Source: Pseudidiomarina sediminum DSM 21906 (GTDB lineage: Bacteria; Pseudomonadota; Gammaproteobacteria; Enterobacterales; Alteromonadaceae). Taken from it: 64,000 bases of DNA. The stretch lies in NCBI RefSeq assembly GCF_000423165.1, contig NZ_AUHL01000006.1, forward strand, positions 235,107 through 299,106, in the 5' to 3' direction. Of the stretch, positions 35,829-45,518 are shown in pieces; positions within the stretch are counted from its first letter, which is position 1; every line of letters begins with the position of its first letter. Below the pieces are notes generated by a model. It made no database searches. It was not told the origin of the DNA and was given only the letters and a program-made list of their open reading frames with translations. The position numbers were made by a program, and so were the translations under genes.

Positions 35829-35897
35829 CGCGCTGTTATCCTTGTCTCATGTTGTTGAACATACAAGGAAACAGCGCGTTGCGCCAGTTAAGAAAGC

Positions 35898-37577
35898 TTA
35901 AATACTTACGCGTTTGTAGCTACGGTAGGCCGGTTGCCAGAAATGTGTGTCGATACGTTGTTGCAGTACGTCGTCACTGATTTCCAGCGCATGACCTTGC
36001 TGCTGCGCGACTTTACCCACGGCAAAAGCGATACGCTTGCTTAAACTACCGATTTCGGTCAGTGGTGGTAACAGGTTCTCGCCATCACCCTGTGCACGCG
36101 GTGACGCTTCAGCCAAGGTGTTACTCGCCGCCATCAGCATTTCATCAGTAATAATGCGCGCTTTCACGGCTAACACACCTAAGCCTATACCAGGGAAAAT
36201 ATAGCTGTTATTGCACTGTGCAATCGGATAACTCTTACCGTTAAACTTAATGGCGTCGTACGGGCTGCCGGTCGCAACAATCGCCGCACCTTCAGTCCAC
36301 TCAATCACGTGCGCAGGGTGCGCTTCAATTTGGCGTGATGGGTTCGACAACGGGAAAATAATCGGCTGTTCGGTGTATTGATGCATCGCACGAATGACTT
36401 GCTCGGTAAATAGCCCTGGTTGACCAGATACGCCAATTAAGATGGTTGGCTTGGCGCAATGCATGACGTCTAACAAGGACGCATAGTCGCCGCTATGTTG
36501 CCAGTCCGCGAGATTGTCGGGGGATTGCACCAAGGCTTGCTGGAAGTCACGCAAATCAGGCATGCCATCGGTCAGTAGGCCAAAGCGATCTACCATATAA
36601 ATACGTTGGCGCGCTTCGGCATCACTGAGGCCTTCAGCAACCATTTGTGCAATGATTTGCTCAGCGATACCACAGCCGGCAGAACCAGCGCCGACAAAGG
36701 CTACACGCTGCTCTTTTAGGGCGACACCTTTGACTTTACAGGCGGCTAAGAGGGTACCTACGGTAACGGCAGCGGTGCCTTGAATGTCATCGTTGAAGCA
36801 GCAAAAATCATCACGGTAGCGGCGTAATAACGGCATGGCGTTTGGCTGCGCAAAATCTTCAAATTGGATCATGGCTTCAGGCCAACGGCGACGTACCGCG
36901 TGCATGAACTTCTCGAGGAAGTCATCGTAACTCGCTTGGTCGATACGCTTGTGGCGCGCGCCCATGTACATCGGATCGTTTAACAGCTTTTCGTTGTTGG
37001 TGCCGACATCAAGGCAGACTGGCAAGGTATAGGCCGGACTGATACCACCGCAGGCGGTGTAGAGGCTCAGCTTACCAATCGGGATACCCATACCACCGAT
37101 ACCTTGGTCACCTAAACCAAGAATACGCTCGCCGTCAGTGACCACGATGACTTTTACTTTGCGCTTGGTGGCATTGCGTAAGATATCTTCAATTTGATCG
37201 CGTTCTTCGTATGAAATGAACAACCCACGCGAACTGCGGTAAATGTCGGAAAACTGCTCACAGGCATCACCAACGGTCGGCGTGTAAATGATCGGCATCA
37301 TCTCTTCAAGATGCTCTTGGACCAAACGATAGAACAAGGTTTCGTTGTTATCTTGAATCGCACGCAAGTAGATGTGTTTATTAAGCGCAGTATCGAAGGT
37401 TGAAAACTGCATGTAGCAGCGCTGCACTTGTTCCTCGATGGTTTCATAGCGCGGCGGCAACAAGCCTGTTAAATTAAACATAGCGCGCTCTTCGCGAGTA
37501 AATGCGCTACCTTTGTTGAGTAATGGGGTCTCTAACAGATTTGGGCCTGCATAGGGAATATACAGCGGATTCTTCAT
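35898..37577 (-). CDS. maeA: NAD-dependent malic enzyme MaeA
   Basis: A 559-residue enzyme that decarboxylates malate to pyruvate with NAD. The N-terminus [22 protein letters not shown] closely matches E. coli MaeA. The active-site Tyr and Lys regions ([13 protein letters not shown] near 100 and [11 protein letters not shown]-like [15 protein letters not shown] near 210) are present. So are the metal-binding FEDF...FNDDIQGT segment and the nucleotide-binding [13 protein letters not shown]. The ATG at 37577 has AGGAGAA eight bases upstream; the frame continues to 37607 without a better site. It is divergent from the OsmC gene, sharing a short promoter region. Confidence 0.95.
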   Translation of the reverse strand: MKNPLYIPYAGPNLLETPLLNKGSAFTREERAMFNLTGLLPPRYETIEEQVQRCYMQFSTFDTALNKHIYLRAIQDNNETLFYRLVQEHLEEMMPIIYTPTVGDACEQFSDIYRSSRGLFISYEERDQIEDILRNATKRKVKVIVVTDGERILGLGDQGIGGMGIPIGKLSLYTACGGISPAYTLPVCLDVGTNNEKLLNDPMYMGARHKRIDQASYDDFLEKFMHAVRRRWPEAMIQFEDFAQPNAMPLLRRYRDDFCCFNDDIQGTAAVTVGTLLAACKVKGVALKEQRVAFVGAGSAGCGIAEQIIAQMVAEGLSDAEARQRIYMVDRFGLLTDGMPDLRDFQQALVQSPDNLADWQHSGDYASLLDVMHCAKPTILIGVSGQPGLFTEQVIRAMHQYTEQPIIFPLSNPSRQIEAHPAHVIEWTEGAAIVATGSPYDAIKFNGKSYPIAQCNNSYIFPGIGLGVLAVKARIITDEMLMAASNTLAEASPRAQGDGENLLPPLTEIGSLSKRIAFAVGKVAQQQGHALEISDDVLQQRIDTHFWQPAYRSYKRVSI

Positions 37578-37650
37578 GGAATCATTCTCCTGGCGCGTAC
37601 ATGTCAACAGTTAAGAACCCGATATTATGGCAAATTTTAATGAGGATCAC

Positions 37651-38100
37651 ATGGAAAATCCGACCTTTGAAGTGAAACTTGAGTTAATTGACACGTATAA
37701 GTTTACTGTCGATTTCGGTGATTTTGGTGCTATTACCACTGATGAGCCAGCTCCACTGGGAGGTGGCGAGGGCCCCAACCCTAGTCGTTTACTGGCGGCC
37801 TCAGTTGCCAATTGCCTTGCGGCCAGCTTAATGTTTGCAGTACGTAAGTTTAAAGGCGATCCCGGTCAGGTGGCTGCAACGGTCAAGGGTGGTTTGGAGC
37901 GGGTTGATGGGCGCTGGCGCATCACGCAAATGGCGGTTGAGCTCCACCTTGGCAACGCGAGTGCGAGTATCGCGAACCTCGACCGTGTGCTCAGCCAGTT
38001 CGAAGACTTCTGCGTGGTGACGCAAAGTGTGCGGGCAGGTATTGAGGTCGACGTACGGGTGTTTGACAGCGAGGGTGCAGAGCTCTCAACCACCGAATAG
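37651..38100 (+). CDS. OsmC-family peroxiredoxin-like protein
   Basis: A 149-residue OsmC/Ohr-fold protein. Its two conserved cysteines, Cys55 (ASVANCLAASL) and Cys121 (FEDFCVVTQSV), form the thiol-peroxidase pair that reduces organic hydroperoxides. The ATG at 37651 follows GAGG at 37642-37645 and gives the usual start before a beta-strand; an ATG at 37627 is an alternative. Its 3' end overlaps the convergent 2OG-Fe(II) oxygenase gene by 15 bases. The subfamily (OsmC, Ohr or YhfA-like) is not settled; the DEPAPLGGGEGPNPSRLLAASVANCL block is nearer the general OsmC group. Confidence 0.85.
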   Translation: MENPTFEVKLELIDTYKFTVDFGDFGAITTDEPAPLGGGEGPNPSRLLAASVANCLAASLMFAVRKFKGDPGQVAATVKGGLERVDGRWRITQMAVELHLGNASASIANLDRVLSQFEDFCVVTQSVRAGIEVDVRVFDSEGAELSTTE

Positions 38101-38784
38101 TTGTTGACCTGAATTCATCAGTACCCAGCTGGTTAAAATGTACTTGTCGTTCGACTCAGGTACGCAACCGCGGTGGGTGTGGGTGAAGTAGCCAGGAGCG
38201 ATCACCATCCGCCCTTGGCGCGGGGCGATGCTGCGTTGTTGATAGTAAAAGTCAGTAGTGCCCCCTTCGCTGACATCATTGAGGTAGAACATGAAGAGCA
38301 GACTGCGATGCAGCGCTTCGACGCCCTGTTTTTCTGGGAATACTTCACAGTGCCAGTAGTTGTAATTGCCTTGGCCCTGGAGATATTTTTGCGCTTGAAT
38401 GGGTCCCAAGCGATACAAAAACTGCATGTATGCCGCCTCATTTCCAGCCGCAACCTCGTCAAAATTCTCGTGGGTAAGCGCCACCGCCTCACCTGTTACT
38501 GGATGGCGTACTTGTAAGGCGACGGGAGCGATCAACGCAAAGCGGTATTTTTTAAAGTAGTCCAATAAGCAACGTTCTGTTGCTTGCAAAATGGTGCGCA
38601 AGTGGTGCTGATACTCGGCATGCCGGTTGAGGTAAAGATCGGTGCTGTGCTTTTTACTGCGATCAACGCCGCCGCCGGTGCGGCCATCGACCAAGTGCGG
38701 GCTGGCGTCAAAGGTTTTGATAAAGCTTTGACAGAATTCAGGGCTCAGCGCGTCATCATAAACTTCAATAAAATCATGCGTCAT
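38086..38784 (-). CDS. 2-oxoglutarate/Fe(II)-dependent oxygenase
   Basis: A 232-residue double-stranded beta-helix oxygenase. The iron ligands appear as His145 and Glu147 (YWHCEVFPE) and a distal His at 202 or 204 (YFTHTHRG). Lys214 is placed to bind 2-oxoglutarate. The HxE rather than HxD pair is a less common but valid variant. The internal FMFYLNDVSEGGTTDFY segment is typical of prolyl-hydroxylase-like members. The target could be a protein side chain or small molecule and is not known. I chose the ATG at 38784 because similarity starts at DFIEVYDDAL; the frame is open to 38817. Confidence 0.8.
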   Translation of the reverse strand: MTHDFIEVYDDALSPEFCQSFIKTFDASPHLVDGRTGGGVDRSKKHSTDLYLNRHAEYQHHLRTILQATERCLLDYFKKYRFALIAPVALQVRHPVTGEAVALTHENFDEVAAGNEAAYMQFLYRLGPIQAQKYLQGQGNYNYWHCEVFPEKQGVEALHRSLLFMFYLNDVSEGGTTDFYYQQRSIAPRQGRMVIAPGYFTHTHRGCVPESNDKYILTSWVLMNSGQQLFGG

Positions 38785-39011
38785 ATTGGGTGTTCTTGTT
38801 CTACTAAGTCGCAACAAAAGAAGACGTTAGCATACCTATTCTCCATGCAAACTGCGAATTCTGCCGCAACGAAATTAGCATTTGTAATGGAGGCTAAAGG
38901 TTGTCATATTGTCATTCGCTTGTAACAAAAAATCATTAAATTGTTATCATTCTTGCGCTATAGTTACGCGCCCAAATCCCTTGTGGACTCAAAAAACGAA
39001 GAGAATAGAGC

Positions 39012-41492
39012 ATGAAACGTCATAATCTAGCCCTCGCATTGTCAGCACTTTTTGCCAGTAGCGCTGCCCATGCGGACATCATCATTTCAGAATACATCGA
39101 AGGTAGCAGCAACAATAAAGCGGTTGAATTTTTCAATGCTGGAAGCACTGAAATTAACCTCAGCACCTACGTGCTAGAAGTGTATTCTAACGGTGATACT
39201 GAAGCAGGTAACACCGTTGCCTTAGAAGGTACCTTGCCACCGAATGGCATTTTTGTCGTTGCGCACCCGCAAGCAAGTGGTGAAATCAAAGCGCTGGCAA
39301 ATAAGACCGGTAACCTTTTCTACAACGGTAACGATGCGCTGGTGCTAAAAAATGGTGACACTGTCGTGGATTCGATGGGTCAGGTTGGCGTTGCAGAGTA
39401 TTGGGCGAGCGAAGGCGTGGAAATGGCTGAGCAGTCATTACGTCGTAAAGCCTCGATCACCAGCGGTGATACTAATCCTGATGATGTCTATCAGCCGCAT
39501 GTTGAGTTTGATGCCTTCCCACGCGATAACATTGACGATTTAGGTAGCCACTTGGGCCACGGTGGTGTTGAAGCGCCAGAACCAGAGCCAGCTCCTGACT
39601 TTGGTGCCTGTGGTGACCCAGCAACACTTATTTCAGCAGTCCAAGGCGCAGGTCTTTCTAGCCCAATTATTGACTCGGAAATTGTGATTGAAGCCATCGT
39701 TACGGCTGATCACCAGACGGGTTTGGAAGTACTAAAAGGCTTCTTTTTACAAGAAGAAGACGCTGATCATGATGGCGATGCCAGTACTTCAGAAGGTATT
39801 TTTGTCTACCACACCGACACTGACGTGCAAGTCGGTGACAAGGTCCGTATTGCCGGTTTGGTCGCGGAATACTATGACTTAACACAGCTGAAAAATATTA
39901 CCAATATTACGGTGTGTGGTACGGGGCAAACAGTAACGCCTGCAACCTTTAGCTTGCCAGTTTCATCAATGAACGACTTTGAAGCGGTGGAAGGCATGTT
40001 GGTGCAGTTTGACCATGCGGTTGAAGTGAATGACACGGAAAAATTGGCGCAGTATGGCGAGTTCGGCATTGTCAAAGAGCGTTTATATACGCCAACGCAA
40101 GTTGCCGCACCGGGTGAGCTGGAAGAAGCCGACGTGAAGCTGCATACCCTTTGGGTTGACGATGCGCGTAGCATTACTAATGCTGAAGATGTGCCTTTCC
40201 CAGCAGGTGGTTTGTCAGCGCTAAACAGCTTACGTTTAGGTACAGAAATCACCAACCCAGTTGGGGTGGTGCACTATTCGTTTGATAAATACCGTCTCTT
40301 GCCAACAGCGGATCTTCAGTACGTTGATACCAACCCGCGTATGGATACGCCTGATTTTGTTGACCAAGGTGACTTGCGTGTTGCGTCATTTAACGTTGAG
40401 AACTTGTTTAACGGTGACGGCCAAGGTGGCGGCTTCCCAACGGAGCGTGGAGCAAATACGCCGGAAGAGTACGAGCGTCAGTTAAGCAAAATTGTGGCAG
40501 CACTTGATGCCATGAACGCCGACATTATCGGTTTGAACGAAGTTGAAAACGATGGTTTTGATGAGCACAGCACCATCGCGCAGCTGGTTGAAGCATTAAA
40601 TGCAGTCAGCGACAGCGAGTGGGCGTTTGTCAGCTTCGGTGATGCGAGCTATATCGGTACCGATGCCATCACCAACGCGATGATTTATCGTACGGACCGT
40701 GTGGCTGAGACCGGTACTGCAGTATTTACTACCGACGTGCCATTTGATTACGGTAGCCGTCCACCGATTGCACAAACCTTCCACGATTTGGCGAACGAAG
40801 ACGAAGTGACTGTGGTTGTGAACCACTTCCGTTCAAAAGGCGGTTGTAAGAATGATGCCGCTGAAGGTGACAAAGACAGTGGCGACGGTCAAGGCTGTTG
40901 GAATGCCACCCGTGTAAGCGCTGCTGAGAAATTGCTGGAATGGTTAGGTGGTGACTTGACCGGTCGCGCCGTCGATGACGTGCTGATTATCGGTGACTTT
41001 AATGCCTATGGCATGGAAGATCCGTTACAAGTATTCGTTGATGCGGGCATGACTGACCTACAAATGGCGATGTTAGGTGCCGATAACCTTACCTACATGT
41101 ATCGCGGTTTGGCAGGGTCTTTGGACCACGCGTTTGCTTCACCAAGCTTAAGCGAGAAAGTGGTTGATGTGGTGAACTGGGCAATCAATGCTGACGAACC
41201 CGCAGCACTTGATTACAACATGGAGTACAAGAGCGATTTCTTGATTGCGAATTACTTCAATGCTGACCCGTTCCGTAGTTCAGACCATGACCCAGTAGTT
41301 GTTGCGATTGCAACTGTTGAAGGTGATACCGGTGATAATGATGGCGGTGATCCTGACGTTGACGATGGTGGTAGCACGCCTCCAGGTGGCAACGAAACGC
41401 CGAACCTTGATCACGCAACCACCAGTGGCTCGTTCCCAATTTGGTTAGGCCTAGGTGCTTTGGTATTAGGTCTAGTGCGTCGTCGCGCTTAA
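39012..41492 (+). CDS. Secreted modular nuclease (ExeM/NucH-like) with lamin-tail and EEP domains
   Basis: An 826-residue exported protein. A signal peptide (1-21, SAAHA-D) leads to a lamin-tail domain (about 22-115, SEYIEGSSNNKAVEFFN). An OB-fold-like region follows (about 200-430). The catalytic endonuclease/exonuclease/phosphatase domain (about 455-770) has VASFNVENLF, IIGLNEVENDG, VVNHFRSKGG, IIGDFNAYG and SSDHDPVV. The C-terminus has an acidic Gly/Asp-rich linker, one hydrophobic helix and RRRA, like GlyGly-CTERM/rhombosortase surface anchors, though the Gly pair is replaced by SGS. Such nucleases degrade extracellular DNA for nutrients or biofilm release. It is monocistronic and followed by a terminator. 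Confidence 0.88.
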   Translation: MKRHNLALALSALFASSAAHADIIISEYIEGSSNNKAVEFFNAGSTEINLSTYVLEVYSNGDTEAGNTVALEGTLPPNGIFVVAHPQASGEIKALANKTGNLFYNGNDALVLKNGDTVVDSMGQVGVAEYWASEGVEMAEQSLRRKASITSGDTNPDDVYQPHVEFDAFPRDNIDDLGSHLGHGGVEAPEPEPAPDFGACGDPATLISAVQGAGLSSPIIDSEIVIEAIVTADHQTGLEVLKGFFLQEEDADHDGDASTSEGIFVYHTDTDVQVGDKVRIAGLVAEYYDLTQLKNITNITVCGTGQTVTPATFSLPVSSMNDFEAVEGMLVQFDHAVEVNDTEKLAQYGEFGIVKERLYTPTQVAAPGELEEADVKLHTLWVDDARSITNAEDVPFPAGGLSALNSLRLGTEITNPVGVVHYSFDKYRLLPTADLQYVDTNPRMDTPDFVDQGDLRVASFNVENLFNGDGQGGGFPTERGANTPEEYERQLSKIVAALDAMNADIIGLNEVENDGFDEHSTIAQLVEALNAVSDSEWAFVSFGDASYIGTDAITNAMIYRTDRVAETGTAVFTTDVPFDYGSRPPIAQTFHDLANEDEVTVVVNHFRSKGGCKNDAAEGDKDSGDGQGCWNATRVSAAEKLLEWLGGDLTGRAVDDVLIIGDFNAYGMEDPLQVFVDAGMTDLQMAMLGADNLTYMYRGLAGSLDHAFASPSLSEKVVDVVNWAINADEPAALDYNMEYKSDFLIANYFNADPFRSSDHDPVVVAIATVEGDTGDNDGGDPDVDDGGSTPPGGNETPNLDHATTSGSFPIWLGLGALVLGLVRRRA

Positions 41493-41520
41493 GCTGACAA
41501 AAGTTGTAATAGAGTATGTC

Positions 41521-41548
41521 AACGCCGGTCCCTTGGGATCGGCGTTTT
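41521..41548 (+). terminator. Rho-independent terminator of the secreted nuclease gene
   Basis: AACGCCG-GTCCC and GGGAT-CGGCGTT form a near-perfect stem (one G-T pair) with a very small loop. It ends in TTTT at 41545-41548, about 30 bases after the stop codon. Confidence 0.88.
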
Positions 41549-41688
41549 GCTATAGAGGACGCTGGTCGCAGCCTGATGTTGGTGAGCGTGTTAAGCGCGA
41601 TCAAAGATTGACAAGTGCTTAACATCCGTCAATGATGAAGAACGTAAATTTCGTTAACCCTCCTTGAATAAAAAGAAAGAGAAACGTC

Positions 41689-43845
41689 ATGAAAAAATCA
41701 CTCATCGCGCTGGCCTTGATCAGCACGTCGGCGCTCGCTGATGAAGGCATGTGGATGCCGCAGCAGTTGCCTGAAATCGCTGATCAATTAAAAGCCGCTG
41801 GTCTGGAACTTGACCCAAGCGCATTGACCAAGTTGACTGAGTTCCCAATGGGCGCCGTGGTTAGCCTTGGTGGCTGTTCAGCATCCTTTGTCTCACCGCA
41901 AGGTTTGGTCGTGACCAACCATCACTGTGTCTACAACAGCATTGCGTATAACTCAACGCCTGAGAATGATTTGTTGGCCAATGGCTTCCTCGCCGCTGAG
42001 TTGAGCGATGAAGTGTCTGCCGCGCCAGGTTCACGTATTTTTGTGACCAAAGCGGTCGAGAATGTTACCGACCAAGTGATTGATGCCGCAACCGCGAAAT
42101 TAACCGGTAAAGCACGTGTTGACGCGATTGAAAATAACTACAAAGCGATCGTGGCGGCCTGTGAAGAAGATGCGGGGCACCGTTGTAGCGTGTCGTCATT
42201 TTATGGTGGTCTTGAGTATTACTTGATCAAGCAGCTTGAAATCAAAGACGTGCGCTTAGTGCATGCGCCGGCTGAAGGTGTAGGTAAATTTGGTGGCGAT
42301 ACGGATAACTGGATGTGGCCACGTCATACTGGCGATTACTCGTTCTATCGTGCTTATGTTAGCCCGGAAGGTGAATCAGCGGAGTATTCTGAAGATAACG
42401 TGCCTTATCAGCCGGATCACTTCTTAAAGATCAGCCAAGAAGCCTTGAATGAAGGCGACTTTGTGATGGCATTGGGATATCCAGGTCGCACCAACCGTCA
42501 CCGCTTACCAAGTGAAGTACAAGATACCTTCGAGTGGAGCTATCCGAACACGGTGCAGCGCTTCCGCGATAACTTAGACATCATTGCTGAGCAAACCGCA
42601 GAAGACAAAGACGCAGAGCTGAAATATGCAAGCCGTGTTGCTGGTTTGAACAACTACATGAAGAACCGTCAAGGTATGTTGGACAGCTTCGCTGATTCAG
42701 ATTTACTTGAGCGCAAACAAGCTGAACACAAGGCGTTGACCGCATGGGTCAACAGTAGCGCAGAAAACCGTGCTGCTTATGCTGATGACTTGAAAGCAAT
42801 TGAAACTTTGTTGGCTGAACGTCACGACGAAGCGCGTGAAAACTACTATCGTTCGTTGGCAACGCCACGTTTATTGGGTGTGGCACAAGCGCTGTATAAA
42901 TTAAGCCAAGAGCAGACGAAACCGGATGCTGAACGTGAAGTAGGTTATCAAGAGCGTGATTTACCGCGTTACAAAGCCTATATGGCGGGTCTTGATCGTA
43001 GCTTTGATGTGACCGTTGAACAGGCAATGGACTTCTACAACTTGAAGAACTATCTTGCAGTGCCTGCTGAGCAGCGTGATGCGACTTTTGATAAAGCATT
43101 AGGCTTGAAAAATGACATGTCTGACGCTGAGCTGCGTGCATTGATTGCGAAATGGTACGACAACACAAGCTTAACCGAACTTGCGACCCGCAATGAGCTG
43201 TTAGCAGCGAAGCCGAGCCAGTTTAGCGACAGCAATGATGTGTTTGTTAGTGCTGCGGTTGCCTTGTTCCCGCAACAACAAGCCGAGCAAGATGAAGATG
43301 AAGAGCTGTCAGGCAAAATCCAACAAGCTTATGCAAACTACATGAAAGCGAAAATTGCTTACATGCATGAGCAAGGCCAAGCGGTTTACCCAGATGCTAA
43401 CAGCACCTTACGTGTGACCTATGGTACCGTCACAGGCCGCGACCACGGCACTTACGACGGTACAGCTTGGACTGCCTTTACGACCTTGCGTGGTATTGAA
43501 GAAAAAGCGACCGGTGAAGGTGAATTTAATGCGCCACAAGCGCAACTTGATGCGATTGCAGCGAAGGACTACGGCGACTACTACGTTGATGACCTCAATT
43601 CAGTACCAGTGAACTTCCTGGCAACCTTAGATATCACCGGTGGTAACTCAGGTTCGGCAGTACTCAACGGGAAAGCGGAATTGATTGGTTTAGCGTTCGA
43701 CGGAACCTTGGACTCGATTATTTCGGATTGGGATTTCAACATCGACAACACCCGCTCAATTCAAGTCGACAGCCGTTTTATGCTGTGGCAAATGGAGAAA
43801 GTGGACGGTGCTGATAATTTATTAAAAGAGCTAGGATTACAGTAA
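41689..43845 (+). CDS. S46-family dipeptidyl peptidase, DPP7-like specificity
   Basis: A 718-residue exported serine peptidase. A signal peptide (1-17, ends ALA-DEG) precedes the trypsin-like catalytic parts. The catalytic His lies in VVTNHHCVYN (residues 78-79), the Asp in FGGDTDNWMWPRHTGDYSFYR (about 205-225) and Ser654 in TGGNSGSA. S46 enzymes release N-terminal dipeptides. The residue 18 after the Ser sets the P1 preference: Arg in DPP11 (acidic), Gly in DPP7 (hydrophobic). Here it is Gly672, so a DPP7-like preference is predicted. Periplasmic peptide feeding is the likely role. Single gene followed by a terminator. Confidence 0.9.
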   Translation: MKKSLIALALISTSALADEGMWMPQQLPEIADQLKAAGLELDPSALTKLTEFPMGAVVSLGGCSASFVSPQGLVVTNHHCVYNSIAYNSTPENDLLANGFLAAELSDEVSAAPGSRIFVTKAVENVTDQVIDAATAKLTGKARVDAIENNYKAIVAACEEDAGHRCSVSSFYGGLEYYLIKQLEIKDVRLVHAPAEGVGKFGGDTDNWMWPRHTGDYSFYRAYVSPEGESAEYSEDNVPYQPDHFLKISQEALNEGDFVMALGYPGRTNRHRLPSEVQDTFEWSYPNTVQRFRDNLDIIAEQTAEDKDAELKYASRVAGLNNYMKNRQGMLDSFADSDLLERKQAEHKALTAWVNSSAENRAAYADDLKAIETLLAERHDEARENYYRSLATPRLLGVAQALYKLSQEQTKPDAEREVGYQERDLPRYKAYMAGLDRSFDVTVEQAMDFYNLKNYLAVPAEQRDATFDKALGLKNDMSDAELRALIAKWYDNTSLTELATRNELLAAKPSQFSDSNDVFVSAAVALFPQQQAEQDEDEELSGKIQQAYANYMKAKIAYMHEQGQAVYPDANSTLRVTYGTVTGRDHGTYDGTAWTAFTTLRGIEEKATGEGEFNAPQAQLDAIAAKDYGDYYVDDLNSVPVNFLATLDITGGNSGSAVLNGKAELIGLAFDGTLDSIISDWDFNIDNTRSIQVDSRFMLWQMEKVDGADNLLKELGLQ

Positions 43846-43873
43846 TTTAATTAGCTTTTTAAGCCGTTAATTA

Positions 43874-43900
43874 AACACCGCTCATCTGGGCGGTGTTTTT
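43874..43900 (+). terminator. Rho-independent terminator of the S46 peptidase gene
   Basis: AACACCGC (43874-43881) pairs with GCGGTGTT (43890-43897), followed by TTT to 43900. Confidence 0.92.
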
Positions 43901-44001
43901 ATTTGTGTTATCTTTACCTTCTAAAGGGTCACACTCGCGGTTATTTTCGCGTCTAATGACTAATGGCGGTCGACCACCGTCGCTAGAACGGAGGCTCACA
44001 A

Positions 44002-45360
44002 ATGAACCCAATAAATAAAGGTCAATTTCCGTTGCTGAAGCTAACGGCATTATCGCTAGCCTTAGCAGCTTCCGTAGGCTGCACGGCGGTACCTGCTGCG
44101 ACCTCAGAAGTACAAAGTCAGGCGGTGTATCCCGTCAATGGTGTCTACCAACGGGCGGATTTAGACCGTCTACTTGCGCCAGTCGCACTCTACCCTGACA
44201 GTCTGTTGTCGCATGTTCTGATTGCTGCGACTTATCCTCTTGAAGTGGTGCAGGCGGAGCGCTGGGCGCGTCGCAACGACCACTTACGCCCCGAACAAGC
44301 CTTGGAACAAGCGGATGCGTTTGACTGGGACCCTAGTGTGAAAGCACTCGTGGCGACGCCAGATATTTTGACGCGCATGAGCGAGGATCTGGAATGGACT
44401 CAGGCTGTTGGTGAGGCTTTTTTAGCCCAACAAGAAGATGTGTTGGCGAGCATTCAATTGCTGCGTGACCGAGCTTATGCGGCAGGTAATTTGCGCAGTG
44501 ACGATCATGTGGCTGTTGCGCGTGAGCGCGACACCATTCGCATTGAAACGGTCCGTCGCGAAATTGTTTATGTGCCGATGTATGATACACGTCGCGTGTA
44601 TGGTGCTTGGTGGCACCGCTCACCGCCGGTCTATTGGGACGGCTTCGGGGTTTCGGTGAGTTTCGGTCATGGTATTCGTTGGAACCTCTCGTATAACGTA
44701 CCGAGCTGGTATTACTTCAGTGATTTTTACTGGCGTGATCGCTATGTAGTGATTCATCATCACCATTATCATGATCGTAAACGTCACCCGCGCCGTAACT
44801 ATGACCGTCCGCGTCCTAATGATGGCGAGCGCTGGCGCCATAACCCTCATCATCGTCGTAATGTTGATTACCGCCATCGCGATTTAGCGCCACAACCGCC
44901 GGGCTTGGCTAAGAAAAATCCTGAGCATCGTGTCGTAGGTGCACCAGTGCGACAAGAACGTCGGTTGAATGACGTCGAAGTACGGCGTCGGATGGTTGAA
45001 CTTGAAACCCAACCACGCGTGATCCGTCGTTCGACGCCAGAGCCGGTAGTGCGGCAACAACCGCGTTTCGAGCGCAAAGAAGCTGTGCCAGTGGTACGGC
45101 AGCAACCGCGGGTGGAACGCAAAGCACCTGAGCCGGTGGTTCGTCAGCAGCCGCGCTTCGAGCGCAGAGTGGCGGAGCCAGTGGTGCGGCAACAGCCGCG
45201 AGTTGAACGCAACACTCCGGCGCCTGTGGTACGTCAGCAGCCGCGCATGGAGCGTAAAACGTCAGCGCCAGTGGTACGCCAACAGCCGGTGCGAGGACCG
45301 AAAAACGAGGGGCGGGGTAAACCAGAGCGCAATAGCGCTGTGAAACATGAGATCGAGTAA
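44002..45360 (+). CDS. DUF3300 lipoprotein with Pro/Arg/Gln tandem repeats
   Basis: A 452-residue predicted lipoprotein (signal ends ASVGC, Cys near residue 26). Residues about 45-215 are the DUF3300 domain: [36 protein letters not shown] is its hallmark. Then comes a Trp/Tyr-rich stretch, a basic His/Arg-rich region and five and a half copies of a 15-residue repeat beginning PVVRQQPR (from residue 348). The protein is strongly basic at its C-terminus and would sit at the cell envelope. DUF3300 function is unknown. A GGAGG site precedes the ATG. A DUF2256 gene follows 13 bases downstream. Long frames on the opposite strand here are shadows of the repeat. Confidence 0.85.
   Translation: MNPINKGQFPLLKLTALSLALAASVGCTAVPAATSEVQSQAVYPVNGVYQRADLDRLLAPVALYPDSLLSHVLIAATYPLEVVQAERWARRNDHLRPEQALEQADAFDWDPSVKALVATPDILTRMSEDLEWTQAVGEAFLAQQEDVLASIQLLRDRAYAAGNLRSDDHVAVARERDTIRIETVRREIVYVPMYDTRRVYGAWWHRSPPVYWDGFGVSVSFGHGIRWNLSYNVPSWYYFSDFYWRDRYVVIHHHHYHDRKRHPRRNYDRPRPNDGERWRHNPHHRRNVDYRHRDLAPQPPGLAKKNPEHRVVGAPVRQERRLNDVEVRRRMVELETQPRVIRRSTPEPVVRQQPRFERKEAVPVVRQQPRVERKAPEPVVRQQPRFERRVAEPVVRQQPRVERNTPAPVVRQQPRMERKTSAPVVRQQPVRGPKNEGRGKPERNSAVKHEIE
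45043..45291 (+). repeat. 45-bp in-frame tandem repeat in the DUF3300 gene
   Basis: Copies start at 45043, 45088, 45133, 45178, 45223 and 45268 (the last partial), each encoding PVVRQQPR followed by a seven-residue variable part. Copies differ by substitutions, mostly at third positions and in the variable part, so the array is old rather than newly expanded. Confidence 0.9.
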
Positions 45361-45373
45361 CGCAGAGGTGGTT

Positions 45374-45517
45374 ATGGCACATAAAAAAGCACACCTTCCA
45401 GAAAAGCTCTGTGCGGTGTGCCAACGCCCGTTTACTTGGCGAAAAAAATGGGAGCGCGACTGGGAGCAGGTGAAATATTGCTCCCAACGCTGCTCCCGCA
45501 GTAGGTCGAAATCGTAA
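45374..45517 (+). CDS. DUF2256 zinc-ribbon-like small protein
   Basis: A 47-residue protein ([19 protein letters not shown] at the start) with two CxxC-like pairs: CAVC at residues 13-16 and CSQRC at 36-40. The [13 protein letters not shown] block between them is diagnostic of DUF2256. It is short and very basic, probably a zinc-binding nucleic-acid or protein contact module; its function is unknown. It starts 13 bases after the DUF3300 stop with AGAGGTGG before the ATG, so the two are probably co-transcribed. Its stop lies one base from the convergent M16 peptidase stop. Confidence 0.88.
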   Translation: MAHKKAHLPEKLCAVCQRPFTWRKKWERDWEQVKYCSQRCSRSRSKS

Positions 45518-45518
45518 C

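Noticed and set aside
45043-45291. Regular 45-bp repeats considered as a CRISPR-like array
   Set aside because: They are in-frame protein repeats with no unique spacers and no cas genes.
44909-45487. A 192-residue open frame opposite the DUF3300 repeats
   Set aside because: It is the mirror of the codon-biased repeat array and has no ribosome site or protein-like composition.
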